NCBI GenBank assembly: GCA_030762895.1
Contig: JAUPTC010000222.1
Span: forward strand, 1 to 64,000
DNA: 64,000 nucleotides
Reading direction: 5' to 3'
DNA from: Sophora flavescens
Taxonomy: Eukaryota > Streptophyta > Magnoliopsida > Fabales > Fabaceae
Each line of letters opens with the position of its first letter. Position 1 is the stretch's first letter. Below the pieces are notes generated by a model. That model was given only the letters and a program-made list of their open reading frames with translations, was not told where the DNA came from and searched no databases. Below are positions 31,984 through 45,636 of the stretch, piece after piece. Made by a program: the position numbers and the translations under genes.

Positions 31984-32607
31984 AGTGGTATCAAAGCTTA
32001 GGCTTTGGTTGAGTTTTCTGAGTTTTGTTCTTCTTCTTCTACCTTTCTTCTTTTAAACCCAAAAACACAAAAAAAAATACACTTTGAATCTATTTGTGAA
32101 GGGAAATTTCGTGTTGTTGTTCCTGCTCAAAAACAAGTTTTCAATTGTGATTCTCTTCTTCAAAGTTTGAAAAAAAAAAAAATTTGCACAAATTATAAGA
32201 AAAAAAAATTGTGCATGAAATCTTGAAGGAAAAAAAAAAGAGGAAGAGAAAAGTCTATTTGAGCAATTTGTGTTCTTGAAACAAAAAAAAAAAAAAAAAG
32301 AAAGAAAAATATTTCCCTTCTTCCTTGTTCTTATTTCCAAAGCTTTGCCTTTCTAGCCTTTCCTTTTGTTTCCTTTGTTTTGATAAGTTTTGTGATTTTT
32401 GTTACTTGAATTTTTTGGATTTTTTGTGTGGTTTTTGTGTTTGACTCTTCTAAGAACTAAAGGGGAACATTTGAGAGGAAAAAGGCAAGAGTGTCCAAAA
32501 TACATTTTTTTGTGTGGAAAAAGCCAAAAGAGTGAAGAAAAAAAAATCATTGTGTGAACTAGTGAGGGAGTGTAGTGAGGAAACAAATAAACTCTTCTAC
32601 TCAAATC

Positions 32608-34799
32608 ATGGCCAACAATGAGGATAGTCCACCATTATCTCCAAGGTCGGCCACTCTTCAAGCTAGGATGGCCAATCAAGTCCAAGCTCTTTAAAGACAA
32701 TTGGAGCAAATGCAAGCCAATTATGATAGACAACTTGCTAACCTACACCGTGACGATTCAAGTGACTATGATAGTGAAAGAGGAAGGCCTAGAGGAGGAC
32801 GACATAGAGGAGGAGGACATAGGGGAGAGAGACGTGATAGAGGACTTGAAGGGGTCAAAATCAAAGTTCCTTCCTTTATTGGGAAGAATGATCCGGAGGC
32901 TTACTTGGAGTGGGAGCTAAAAATAGAACAAGTCTTTGATTGTAATTCATACAATGAAAGCAAGAAGGTGAAAGTAGCCGCCCTTGAGTTCAAGGAATAT
33001 GCCCTTGTGTGGTGGGACCAACTACAAAAAGAAAGGAGAAGACATGGAAGAGAGCCCATAGACACTTGGGAGGAGATGAAATTTGTCATGAGGAAGAGGT
33101 ATGTCCCAAATCATTATCAAAGGGATATTCACAACAAGTTACAAAGGCTTACCCAAGGGACCAAAAGCGTTGATGAATATTTCAAGGAGATGGAGTTGGC
33201 CTTACTTAGGTCAAATTTTAAAAGAAGATAGGGAGGCTACCATGGCAAGGTTCTTACATGGCTTGAATCAAGATATTCAAGACATAGTGGAGTTACAAAA
33301 TTATGTGGAGCTTGAAGATTTGGTTCAACAAGCGATTAAGGTGGAGCAACAAATTAAGAGGAGAAAGTCCAAATATTCTTTTTCTTCATCTTCCAAATTT
33401 CCATCCTCAAATTGGAAGGAAGATTCAAAGAAGGAGGGTGCACCATTTTCTAAAGAGGCCGAGAGCACCCCTCAAGGAAAGAAGCCAATGGAAACAAGTT
33501 CTAGGAGCCGTGATATGAAGTGTTTCAAGTGCTTAGGCCATGGGCATATTGCGTCCCAATGCCCAACAAAGAGGACAATGGTGGCAAGGAATGGTGAAGT
33601 GGTGTCACAAAGCGAAGCCTCAAGTGAGGAGGAGAGTGAAAAAGGAGAAGAAATTCCGGAGGGAGACTTATTCATGGTAAGAAGGCTTTTGGGAAGTCAA
33701 GTCAAGGATCATGAAGCAAGCCAAAGGGAGAATATCTTTCATTCTAGATGTCTAATTCAAGGAAAGGTATGTTCTCTAATCATTGATGGTGGGAGTTGTG
33801 CCAATGTTGTAAGCACTAGATTGGTGTCCAAATTGAATCTTGTTACTAAGGCACATCCAAGGCCATATAGGCTTCAATGGCTAAGTGAGGTTGGGGAAAC
33901 GGTGGTGAACAAACAAGTAGAGGTCCCATTCTCAATTGGAAAGTATGAAGATTGTGTACTTTGTGATGTGGTGCCTATGGAGGCAAGCCATATGTTGTTG
34001 GGAAGGCCTTGGCAATATGACAAAAAGGTCATCCATGATGGGTTCTCAAATAAGTTCACCTTCATGCATCAAGACCGAAAGGTCATTCTTTCTCCTTTAT
34101 CTCCAAAGCAAGTTAGTGAGGATCAAATAAGAATGAGAGAAAAAAAGAGCAAGAGAGAAAAGAAAAGGAGAGTGAGAAAAAGAAAGAAAAGGAGAGTGAA
34201 AAAGGATTGCAAAAAGAGTGAGAAAAATATTGAAGAAAAAGGTGAGAAAACAATTGAAAAAAAGAGTGATAAAGAGAAAAATAATGAGGAAAATATTGTG
34301 AAAATTAGTGAAAAGAAAGAGAGTTGTTTGGCAACAAAAAGTGAAGAGAAGGAGGCTTTAATTTCAAGGCAACCCCAATTCATTTTTATTGGAACAATTT
34401 TTATTTAATTGCTAATGCTTCTAAGGATCTTTCTTTGTCTAGTGGTGTTGTAACTTTTTGCAGAAATTTGGTAATTTCATTCCAAAGGAAGCACCCTATG
34501 GCAATGTCATTGTGAAGAACACTCTGGATGCACCCAAAATGACTAATTTTGTTGATGAAGACTACAATTCGAGGACGAATTCACTCAAAGAAGGAGGGAA
34601 TGATATGAGCCCAATTTGGAGTATGGTTCAAGAAGCTTATCAAGGACTTGGTGGGCCAATTACAAATGTTACAACCAAGAAAGCCCAACAAGTGTTAATT
34701 CAAACTATGGTTCTCATCATGGAAGCAAGCTCAAATGCAAGATTGGATGGAATGAAGCCCAAATTATTAACTTACATTATCCAACTAAAGGATCCATGA
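32608..34799 (+). pseudogene. gag-protease-pol-scar frame, array unit 6
   Basis: Lesions: TAA at 32692-32694 and the extra A near 33220. From there late gag, protease and tail are open to 34408. A short A run near 34141 shifts the tail into a Lys/Arg-rich frame (KKRRVRKRKKRRVKK) before the usual EKNIEEKGEK frame returns. The pol scar is 34458-34799. Confidence 0.9.
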
Positions 34800-35601
34800 C
34801 AAGAGGGGCGTGCAACATGAAGAAGAGTCCAATTTTAGTTGTTTGTTTTAATTCAATAAGTGTAAATGGGTTTTATGAGTGAGCCCAATTACTAAGTGAT
34901 GTTTTTGGGGCAGCCCACTTGCAATCCATGAGGGAATTCGAATTTGTATGTGTCTTAGTGGGAGGAATCTTTAGCTTGCATGCTATAAGAACTCCTAAAC
35001 TAGTGTGTTGATATTTTGATAAATTGTATAAATTATGGGGGGTTACACTTTTAATGTGAGAACAAGTGTAACCACCACATAATTAGGGGAATGAAGAGTC
35101 AAGAAGAGGGGGGGGGCGTAACCTTCATAGTCTTATGGCTGAGTTGAAAGATTTGGTGGCTACATTATGAGGGTTTTTAACTCATGTTATGATGGCTAAG
35201 TTAAGTGAGAATAAGTGAGTGTTTAAGGTCAATTAAGTGGGGGTTATGGTTTGGATTTGGAAGCCCAAAAGTTGGCTGCTCAACTATATGTAATTTGTGA
35301 CAAACACATGGAATGGTAACTTGGATGTTGAATTTGGATTGTAATCCATTTGTGAGAGAATTGTCTCTCTTTGGTTCTTGGTTGAGCCAACTATTGTTCT
35401 TATCAAGAATCCAAGATTCTTGTGGCGAACCTCACTTGGCTTATCAAAACTCTTGTTTTGTGGCGCCATCATCATCTTCTTACTCATCCATTTTATTTAT
35501 TTCTTCACTTTAATCTTGGTTACAAAGTGTTACACGAATTTGTGTCCAAAAATTCAACCAAAAAGATCATCAAAGGCAACCTCACCATTTGGTTGTCATC
35601 A
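34601..35601 (+). repeat. Array LTR 7
   Basis: It is 1001 bp with a 9-G run at 35108-35116 and otherwise array consensus. Leader of unit 7: 35602-36225. Confidence 0.93.
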
Positions 35602-36225
35602 AGTGGTATCAAAGCTTAGGCTTTGGTTGAGTTTTCTGAGTTTTGTTCTTCTTCTTCTACCTTTCTTCTTTTAAACCCAAAAACACAAAAAAAAATACAC
35701 TTTGAATCTATTTGTGAAGGGAAATTTCGTGTTGTTGTTCCTGCTCAAAAACAAGTTTTCAATTGTGATTCTCTTCTTCAAAGTTTGAAAAAAAAAAAAA
35801 TTTGCACAAATTATAAGAAAAAAAAATTGTGCATGAAATCTTGAAGGAAAAAAAAAAAGAGGAAGAGAAAAGTCTATTTGAGCAATTTGTGTTCTTGAAA
35901 CAAAAAAAAAAAAAAAGAAAGAAAAATATTTCCCTTCTTCCTTGTTCTTATTTCCAAAGCTTTGCCTTTCTAGCCTTTCCTTTTGTTTCCTTTGTTTTGA
36001 TAAGTTTTGTGATTTTTGTTACTTGAATTTTTTGGATTTTTTGTGTGGTTTTTGTGTTTGACTCTTCTAAGAACTAAAGGGGAACATTTGAGAGGAAAAA
36101 GGCAAGAGTGTCCAAAATACATTTTTTTGTGTGGAAAAAGCCAAAAGAGTGAAGAAAAAAAAAATCATTGTGTGAACTAGTGAGGGAGTGTAGTGAGGAA
36201 ACAAATAAACTCTTCTACTCAAATC

Positions 36226-38419
36226 ATGGCCAACAATGAGGATAGTCCACCATTATCTCCAAGGTCGGCCACTCTTCAAGCTAGGATGGCCAATCAAGTC
36301 CAAGCTCTTTAAAGACAATTGGAGCAAATGCAAGCCAATTATGATAGACAACTTGCTAACCTACACCGTGACGATTCAAGTGACTATGATAGTGAAAGAG
36401 GAAGGCCTAGAGGAGGACGACATAGAGGAGGAGGACATAGGGGAGAGAGACGTGATAGAGGACTTGAAGGGGTCAAAATCAAAGTTCCTTCCTTTATTGG
36501 GAAGAATGATCCGGAGGCTTACTTGGAGTGGGAGCTAAAAATAGAACAAGTCTTTGATTGTAATTCATACAATGAAAGCAAGAAGGTGAAAGTAGCCGCC
36601 CTTGAGTTCAAGGAATATGCCCTTGTGTGGTGGGACCAACTACAAAAAGAAAGGAGAAGACATGGAAGAGAGCCCATAGACACTTGGGAGGAGATGAAAT
36701 TTGTCATGAGGAAGAGGTATGTCCCAAATCATTATCAAAGGGATATTCACAACAAGTTACAAAGGCTTACCCAAGGGACCAAAAGCGTTGATGAATATTT
36801 CAAGGAGATGGAGTTGGCCTTACTTAGGTCAAATTTTAAAAGAAGATAGGGAGGCTACCATGGCAAGGTTCTTACATGGCTTGAATCAAGATATTCAAGA
36901 CATAGTGGAGTTACAAAATTATGTGGAGCTTGAAGATTTGGTTCAACAAGCGATTAAGGTGGAGCAACAAATTAAGAGGAGAAAGTCCAAATATTCTTTT
37001 TCTTCATCTTCCAAATTTCCATCCTCAAATTGGAAGGAAGATTCAAAGAAGGAGGGTGCACCATTTTCTAAAGAGGCCGAGAGCACCCCTCAAGGAAAGA
37101 AGCCAATGGAAACAAGTTCTAGGAGCCGTGATATGAAGTGTTTCAAGTGCTTAGGCCATGGGCATATTGCGTCCCAATGCCCAACAAAGAGGACAATGGT
37201 GGCAAGGAATGGTGAAGTGGTGTCACAAAGCGAAGCCTCAAGTGAGGAGGAGAGTGAAAAAGGAGAAGAAATTCCGGAGGGAGACTTATTCATGGTAAGA
37301 AGGCTTTTGGGAAGTCAAGTCAAGGATCATGAAGCAAGCCAAAGGGAGAATATCTTTCATTCTAGATGTCTAATTCAAGGAAAGGTATGTTCTCTAATCA
37401 TTGATGGTGGGAGTTGTGCCAATGTTGTAAGCACTAGATTGGTGTCCAAATTGAATCTTGTTACTAAGGCACATCCAAGGCCATATAGGCTTCAATGGCT
37501 AAGTGAGGTTGGGGAAACGGTGGTGAACAAACAAGTAGAGGTCCCATTCTCAATTGGAAAGTATGAAGATTGTGTACTTTGTGATGTGGTGCCTATGGAG
37601 GCAAGCCATATGTTGTTGGGAAGGCCTTGGCAATATGACAAAAAGGTCATCCATGATGGGTTCTCAAATAAGTTCACCTTCATGCATCAAGACCGAAAGG
37701 TCATTCTTTCTCCTTTATCTCCAAAGCAAGTTAGTGAGGATCAAATAAGAATGAGAGAAAAAAAAGAGCAAGAGAGAAAAGAAAAGGAGAGTGAGAAAAA
37801 GAAAGAAAAGGAGAGTGAAAAAGGATTGCAAAAGAGAGTGAGAAAAATATTGAAGAAAAAGGTGAGAAAACAATTGAAAAAAAGAGTGATAAAGAGAAAA
37901 ATAATGAGGAAAATATTGTGAAAATTAGTGAAAAGAAAGAGAGTTGTTTGGCAACAAAAAGTGAAGAGAAGGAGGCTTTAATTTCAAGGCAACCCCAATT
38001 CATTTTTATTGGAACAATTTTTATTTAATTGCTAATGCTTCTAAGGATCTTTCTTTGTCTAGTGGTGTTGTAACTTTTTGCAGAAATTTGGTAATTTCAT
38101 TCCAAAGGAAGCACCCTATGGCAATGTCATTGTGAAGAACACTCTGGATGCACCCAAAATGACTAATTTTGTTGATGAAGACTACAATTCGAGGACGAAT
38201 TCACTCAAAGAAGGAGGGAATGATATGAGCCCAATTTGGAGTATGGTTCAAGAAGCTTATCAAGGACTTGGTGGGCCAATTACAAATGTTACAACCAAGA
38301 AAGCCCAACAAGTGTTAATTCAAACTATGGTTCTCATCATGGAAGCAAGCTCAAATGCAAGATTGGATGGAATGAAGCCCAAATTATTAACTTACATTAT
38401 CCAACTAAAGGATCCATGA
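36226..38419 (+). pseudogene. gag-protease-pol-scar frame, array unit 7
   Basis: Lesions: TAA at 36310-36312; extra A near 36838; an A lost in the tail near 37820, so the protease frame ends at 37921. The pol scar is 38078-38419. This is the last unit with the extra-A allele. Confidence 0.9.
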
Positions 38420-39215
38420 CAAGAGGGGCGTGCAACATGAAGAAGAGTCCAATTTTAGTTGTTTGTTTTAATTCAATAAGTGTAAATGGGTTTTATGAGT
38501 GAGCCCAATTACTAAGTGATGTTTTTGGGGCAGCCCACTTGCAATCCATGAGGGAATTCGAATTTGTATGTGTCTTAGTGGGAGGAATCTTTAGCTTGCA
38601 TGCTATAAGAACTCCTAAACTAGTGTGTTGATATTTTGATAAATTGTATAAATTATGGGGGTTACACTTTTAATGTGAGAACAAGTGTAACCACCACATA
38701 ATTAGGGGAATGAAGAGTCAAGAAGGGGGGCGTAACCTTCATAGTCTTATGGCTGAGTTGAAAGATTTGGTGGCTACATTATGAGGGTTTTTAACTCATG
38801 TTATGATGGCTAAGTTAAGTGAGAATAAGTGAGTGTTTAAGGTCAATTAAGTGGGGGTTATGGTTTGGATTTGGAAGCCCAAAAGTTGGCTGCTCAACTA
38901 TATGTAATTTGTGACAAACACATGGAATGGTAACTTGGATGTTGAATTTGGATTGTAATCCATTTGTGAGAGAATTGTCTCTCTTTGGTTCTTGGTTGAG
39001 CCAACTATTGTTCTTATCAAGAATCCAAGATTCTTGTGGCGAACCTCACTTGGCTTATCAAAACTCTTGTTTTGTGGCGCCATCATCATCTTCTTACTCA
39101 TCCATTTTATTTATTTCTTCACTTTAATCTTGGTTACAAAGTGTTACACGAATTTGTGTCCAAAAATTCAACCAAAAAGATCATCAAAGGCAACCTCACC
39201 ATTTGGTTGTCATCA
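38221..39215 (+). repeat. Array LTR 8
   Basis: It is 995 bp with a 6-G run at 38725-38730. Leader of unit 8 is 39216-39828, shorter than others by a loss of TGGATTTTT near 39643. Confidence 0.93.
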
Positions 39216-39828
39216 AGTGGTATCAAAGCTTAGGCTTTGGTTGAGTTTTCTGAGTTTTGTTCTTCTTCTTCTACCTTTCTTCTTTTAAACCCAAAAACAC
39301 AAAAAAAAATACACTTTGAATCTATTTGTGAAGGGAAATTTCGTGTTGTTGTTCCTGCTCAAAAACAAGTTTTCAATTGTGATTCTCTTCTTCAAAGTTT
39401 GAAAAAAAAAAAATTTGCACAAATTATAAGAAAAAAAAATTGTGCATGAAATCTTGAAGGAAAAAAAAAAGAGGAAGAGAAAAGTCTATTTGAGCAATTT
39501 GTGTTCTTGAAACAAAAAAAAAAAAAAAAGAAAGAAAAATATTTCCCTTCTTCCTTGTTCTTATTTCCAAAGCTTTGCCTTTCTAGCCTTTCCTTTTGTT
39601 TCCTTTGTTTTGATAAGTTTTGTGATTTTTGTTACTTGAATTTTTTGTGTGGTTTTTGTGTTTGACTCTTCTAAGAACTAAAGGGGAACATTTGAGAGGA
39701 AAAAGGCAAGAGTGTCCAAAATACATTTTTTTGTGTGGAAAAAGCCAAAAGAGTGAAGAAAAAAAAATCATTGTGTGAACTAGTGAGGGAGTGTAGTGAG
39801 GAAACAAATAAACTCTTCTACTCAAATC

Positions 39829-42026
39829 ATGGCCAACAATGAGGATAGTCCACCATTATCTCCAAGGTCGGCCACTCTTCAAGCTAGGATGGCCAATCAA
39901 GTCCAAGCTCTTTAAAGACAATTGGAGCAAATGCAAGCCAATTATGATAGACAACTTGCTAACCTACACCGTGACGATTCAAGTGACTATGATAGTGAAA
40001 GAGGAAGGCCTAGAGGAGGACGACATAGAGGAGGAGGACATAGGGGAGAGAGACGTGATAGAGGACTTGAAGGGGTCAAAATCAAAGTTCCTTCCTTTAT
40101 TGGGAAGAATGATCCGGAGGCTTACTTGGAGTGGGAGCTAAAAATAGAACAAGTCTTTGATTGTAATTCATACAATGAAAGCAAGAAGGTGAAAGTAGCC
40201 GCCCTTGAGTTCAAGGAATATGCCCTTGTGTGGTGGGACCAACTACAAAAAGAAAGGAGAAGACATGGAAGAGAGCCCATAGACACTTGGGAGGAGATGA
40301 AATTTGTCATGAGGAAGAGGTATGTCCCAAATCATTATCAAAGGGATATTCACAACAAGTTACAAAGGCTTACCCAAGGGACCAAAAGCGTTGATGAATA
40401 TTTCAAGGAGATGGAGTTGGCCTTACTTAGGTCAAATTTTTAAAGAAGATAGGGAGGCTACCATGGCAAGGTTCTTACATGGCTTGAATCAAGATATTCA
40501 AGACATAGTGGAGTTACAAAATTATGTGGAGCTTGAAGATTTGGTTCAACAAGCGATTAAGGTGGAGCAACAAATTAAGAGGAGAAAGTCCAAATATTCT
40601 TTTTCTTCATCTTCCAAATTTCCATCCTCAAATTGGAAGGAAGATTCAAAGAAGGAGGGTGCACCATTTTCTAAAGAGGCCGAGAGCACCCCTCAAGGAA
40701 AGAAGCCAATGGAAACAAGTTCTAGGAGCCGTGATATGAAGTGTTTCAAGTGCTTAGGCCATGGGCATATTGCGTCCCAATGCCCAACAAAGAGGACAAT
40801 GGTGGCAAGGAATGGTGAAGTGGTGTCACAAAGCGAAGCCTCAAGTGAGGAGGAGAGTGAAAAAGGAGAAGAAATTCCGGGGAGTGAGACTTATTCATGG
40901 TAAGAAGGCTTTTGGGAAGTCAAGTCAAGGATCATGAAGCAAGCCAAAGGGAGAATATCTTTCATTCTAGATGTCTAATTCAAGGAAAGGTATGTTCTCT
41001 AATCATTGATGGTGGGAGTTGTGCCAATGTTGTAAGCACTAGATTGGTGTCCAAATTGAATCTTGTTACTAAGGCACATCCAAGGCCATATAGGCTTCAA
41101 TGGCTAAGTGAGGTTGGGGAAACGGTGGTGAACAAACAAGTAGAGGTCCCATTCTCAATTGGAAAGTATGAAGATTGTGTACTTTGTGATGTGGTGCCTA
41201 TGGAGGCAAGCCATATGTTGTTGGGAAGGCCTTGGCAATATGACAAAAAGGTCATCCATGATGGGTTCTCAAATAAGTTCACCTTCATGCATCAAGACCG
41301 AAAGGTCATTCTTTCTCCTTTATCTCCAAAGCAAGTTAGTGAGGATCAAATAAGAATGAGAGAAAAAAAAGAGCAAGAGAGAAAAGAAAAGGAGAGTGAG
41401 AAAAAGAAAGAAAAGGAGAGTGAAAAAAGGATTGCAAAAGAGAGTGAGAAAAATATTGAAGAAAAAGGTGAGAAAACAATTGAAAAAAAGAGTGATAAAG
41501 AGAAAAATAATGAGGAAAATATTGTGAAAATTAGTGAAAAGAAAGAGAGTTGTTTGGCAACAAAAAGTGAAGAGAAGGAGGCTTTAATTTCAAGGCAACC
41601 CCAATTCATTTTTTATTGGAACAATTTTTATTTAATTGCTAATGCTTCTAAGGATCTTTCTTTGTCTAGTGGTGTTGTAACTTTTTGCAGAAATTTGGTA
41701 ATTTCATTCCAAAGGAAGCACCCTATGGCAATGTCATTGTGAAGAACACTCTGGATGCACCCAAAATGACTAATTTTGTTGATGAAGACTACAATTCGAG
41801 GACGAATTCACTCAAAGAAGGAGGGAATGATATGAGCCCAATTTGGAGTATGGTTCAAGAAGCTTATCAAGGACTTGGTGGGCCAATTACAAATGTTACA
41901 ACCAAGAAAGCCCAACAAGTGTTAATTCAAACTATGGTTCTCATCATGGAAGCAAGCTCAAATGCAAGATTGGATGGAATGAAGCCCAAATTATTAACTT
42001 ACATTATCCAACTAAAGGATCCATGA
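39829..42026 (+). pseudogene. gag-protease-pol-scar frame, array unit 8
   Basis: Lesions: TAA at 39913-39915; an extra T at the same mid-gag site that is altered in units 2-7, creating TAA at 40441-40443; CCGGGGAGTGAGAC at the gag-protease join (about 40877-40890), a 2-bp gain. Protease, tail and the following linker are open from 40897 to 41742. This is the first unit of a block (8-14) with six T in CATTTTTTATTGG. Confidence 0.9.
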
Positions 42027-42823
42027 CAAGAGGGGCGTGCAACATGAAGAAGAGTCCAATTTTAGTTGTTTGTTTTAATTCAATAAGTGTAAATGGGTTT
42101 TATGAGTGAGCCCAATTACTAAGTGATGTTTTTGGGGCAGCCCACTTGCAATCCATGAGGGAATTCGAATTTGTATGTGTCTTAGTGGGAGGAATCTTTA
42201 GCTTGCATGCTATAAGAACTCCTAAACTAGTGTGTTGATATTTTGATAAATTGTATAAATTATGGGGGTTACACTTTTAATGTGAGAACAAGTGTAACCA
42301 CCACATAATTAGGGGAATGAAGAGTCAAGAAGGGGGGGCGTAACCTTCATAGTCTTATGGCTGAGTTGAAAGATTTGGTGGCTACATTATGAGGGTTTTT
42401 AACTCATGTTATGATGGCTAAGTTAAGTGAGAATAAGTGAGTGTTTAAGGTCAATTAAGTGGGGGTTATGGTTTGGATTTGGAAGCCCAAAAGTTGGCTG
42501 CTCAACTATATGTAATTTGTGACAAACACATGGAATGGTAACTTGGATGTTGAATTTGGATTGTAATCCATTTGTGAGAGAATTGTCTCTCTTTGGTTCT
42601 TGGTTGAGCCAACTATTGTTCTTATCAAGAATCCAAGATTCTTGTGGCGAACCTCACTTGGCTTATCAAAACTCTTGTTTTGTGGCGCCATCATCATCTT
42701 CTTACTCATCCATTTTATTTATTTCTTCACTTTAATCTTGGTTACAAAGTGTTACACGAATTTGTGTCTAAAAATTCAACCAAAAAGATCATCAAAGGCA
42801 ACCTCACCATTTGGTTGTCATCA
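41828..42823 (+). repeat. Array LTR 9
   Basis: It is 996 bp with a 7-G run and CTAAAAATTC near the 3' end (shared with LTR 1; most have CCAAAAATTC). Leader of unit 9: 42824-43441. Confidence 0.93.
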
Positions 42824-43441
42824 AGTGGTATCAAAGCTTAGGCTTTGGTTGAGTTTTCTGAGTTTTGTTCTTCTTCTTCTACCTTTCTTCTTTTAAACAA
42901 CCAAAAACACAAAAAAATACACTTTGAATCTATTTGTGAAGGGAAATTTCGTGTTGTTGTTCCTGCTCAAAAACAAGTTTTCAATTGTGATTCTCTTCTT
43001 CAAAGTTTGAAAAAAAAAAATTTGCACAAATTATAAGAAAAAAAAATTGTGCATGAAATCTTGAAGGAAAAAAAAAGAGGAAGAGAAAAGTCTATTTGAG
43101 CAATTTGTGTTCTTGAAACAAAAAAAAAAAAAAAGAAAGAAAAATATTTCCCTTCTTCCTTGTTCTTATTTCCAAAGCTTTGCCTTTCTAGCCTTTCCTT
43201 TTGTTTCCTTTGTTTTGATAAGTTTTGTGATTTTTGTTACTTGAATTTTTTGGATTTTTTGTGTGGTTTTTGTGTTTGACTCTTCTAAGAACTAAAGGGG
43301 AACATTTGAGAGGAAAAAGGCAAGAGTGTCCAAAATACATTTTTTGTGTGGAAAAAGCCAAAAGAGTGAAGAAAAAAAAATCATTGTGTGAACTAGTGAG
43401 GGAGTGTAGTGAGGAAACAAATAAACTCTTCTACTCAAATC

Positions 43442-45636
43442 ATGGCCAACAATGAGGATAGTCCACCATTATCTCCAAGGTCGGCCACTCTTCAAGCTAG
43501 GATGGCCAATCAAGTCCAAGCTCTTTAAAGACAATTGGAGCAAATGCAAGCCAATTATGATAGACAACTTGCTAACCTACACCGTGACGATTCAAGTGAC
43601 TATGATAGTGAAAGAGGAAGGCCTAGAGGAGGACGACATAGAGGAGGAGGACATAGGGGAGAGAGACGTGATAGAGGACTTGAAGGGGTCAAAATCAAAG
43701 TTCCTTCCTTTATTGGGAAGAATGATCCGGAGGCTTACTTGGAGTGGGAGCTAAAAATAGAACAAGTCTTTGATTGTAATTCATACAATGAAAGCAAGAA
43801 GGTGAAAGTAGCCGCCCTTGAGTTCAAGGAATATGCCCTTGTGTGGTGGGACCAACTACAAAAAGAAAGGAGAAGACATGGAAGAGAGCCCATAGACACT
43901 TGGGAGGAGATGAAATTTGTCATGAGGAAGAGGTATGTCCCAAATCATTATCAAAGGGATATTCACAACAAGTTACAAAGGCTTACCCAAGGGACCAAAA
44001 GCGTTGATGAATATTTCAAGGAGATGGAGTTGGCCTTACTTAGGTCAAATTTTAAAGAAGATAGGGAGGCTACCATGGCAAGGTTCTTACATGGCTTGAA
44101 TCAAGATATTCAAGACATAGTGGAGTTACAAAATTATGTGGAGCTTGAAGATTTGGTTCAACAAGCGATTAAGGTGGAGCAACAAATTAAGAGGAGAAAG
44201 TCCAAATATTCTTTTTCTTCATCTTCCAAATTTCCATCCTCAAATTGGAAGGAAGATTCAAAGAAGGAGGGTGCACCATTTTCTAAAGAGGCCGAGAGCA
44301 CCCCTCAAGGAAAGAAGCCAATGGAAACAAGTTCTAGGAGCCGTGATATGAAGTGTTTCAAGTGCTTAGGCCATGGGCATATTGCGTCCCAATGCCCAAC
44401 AAAGAGGACAATGGTGGCAAGGAATGGTGAAGTGGTGTCACAAAGCGAAGCCTCAAGTGAGGAGGAGAGTGAAAAAGGAGAAGAAATTCCGGAGGGAGAC
44501 TTATTCATGGTAAGAAGGCTTTTGGGAAGTCAAGTCAAGGATCATGAAGCAAGCCAAAGGGAGAATATCTTTCATTCTAGATGTCTAATTCAAGGAAAGG
44601 TATGTTCTCTAATCATTGATGGTGGGAGTTGTGCCAATGTTGTAAGCACTAGATTGGTGTCCAAATTGAATCTTGTTACTAAGGCACATCCAAGGCCATA
44701 TAGGCTTCAATGGCTAAGTGAGGTTGGGGAAACGGTGGTGAACAAACAAGTAGAGGTCCCATTCTCAATTGGAAAGTATGAAGATTGTGTACTTTGTGAT
44801 GTGGTGCCTATGGAGGCAAGCCATATGTTGTTGGGAAGGCCTTGGCAATATGACAAAAAGGTCATCCATGATGGGTTCTCAAATAAGTTCACCTTCATGC
44901 ATCAAGACCGAAAGGTCATTCTTTCTCCTTTATCTCCAAAGCAAGTTAGTGAGGATCAAATAAGAATGAGAAAAAAAAAGAGCAAGAGAGAAAAGAAAAG
45001 GAGAGTGAGAAAAAGAAAGAAAAGGAGAGTGAAAAAAGGATTGCAAAAGAGAGTGAGAAAAATATTGAAGAAAAAGGTGAGAAAACAATTGAAAAAAAGA
45101 GTGATAAAGAGAAAAATAATGAGGAAAATATTGTGAAAATTAGTGAAAAGAAAGAGAGTTGTTTGGCAACAAAAAGTGAAGAGAAGGAGGCTTTAATTTC
45201 AAGGCAACCCCAATTCATTTTTTATTGGAACAATTTTTATTTAATTGCTAATGCTTCTAAGGATCTTTCTTTGTCTAGTGGTGTTGTAACTTTTTTGCAG
45301 AAATTTGGTAATTTCATTCCAAAGGAAGCACCCTATGGCAATGTCATTGTGAAGAACACTCTGGATGCACCCAAAATGACTAATTTTGTTGATGAAGACT
45401 ACAATTCGAGGACGAATTCACTCAAAGAAGGAGGGAATGATATGAGCCCAATTTGGAGTATGGTTCAAGAAGCTTATCAAGGACTTGGTGGGCCAATTAC
45501 AAATGTTACAACCAAGAAAGCCCAACAAGTGTTAATTCAAACTATGGTTCTCATCATGGAAGCAAGCTCAAATGCAAGATTGGATGGAATGAAGCCCAAA
45601 TTATTAACTTACATTATCCAACTAAAGGATCCATGA
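43442..45636 (+). pseudogene. gag-protease-pol-scar frame, array unit 9 (well preserved)
   Basis: After the TAA at 43526-43528, gag and protease are fused in one open frame to 45136. The tail is shifted by a 1-bp loss near 44970 and reads Lys/Arg-rich. The last part, including the pol scar and LTR extension, is open from 45133 to 45636 in the ancestral frame. It has the six-T allele (CTTTTTTGCAG) that keeps the pol scar in frame. Confidence 0.9.
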
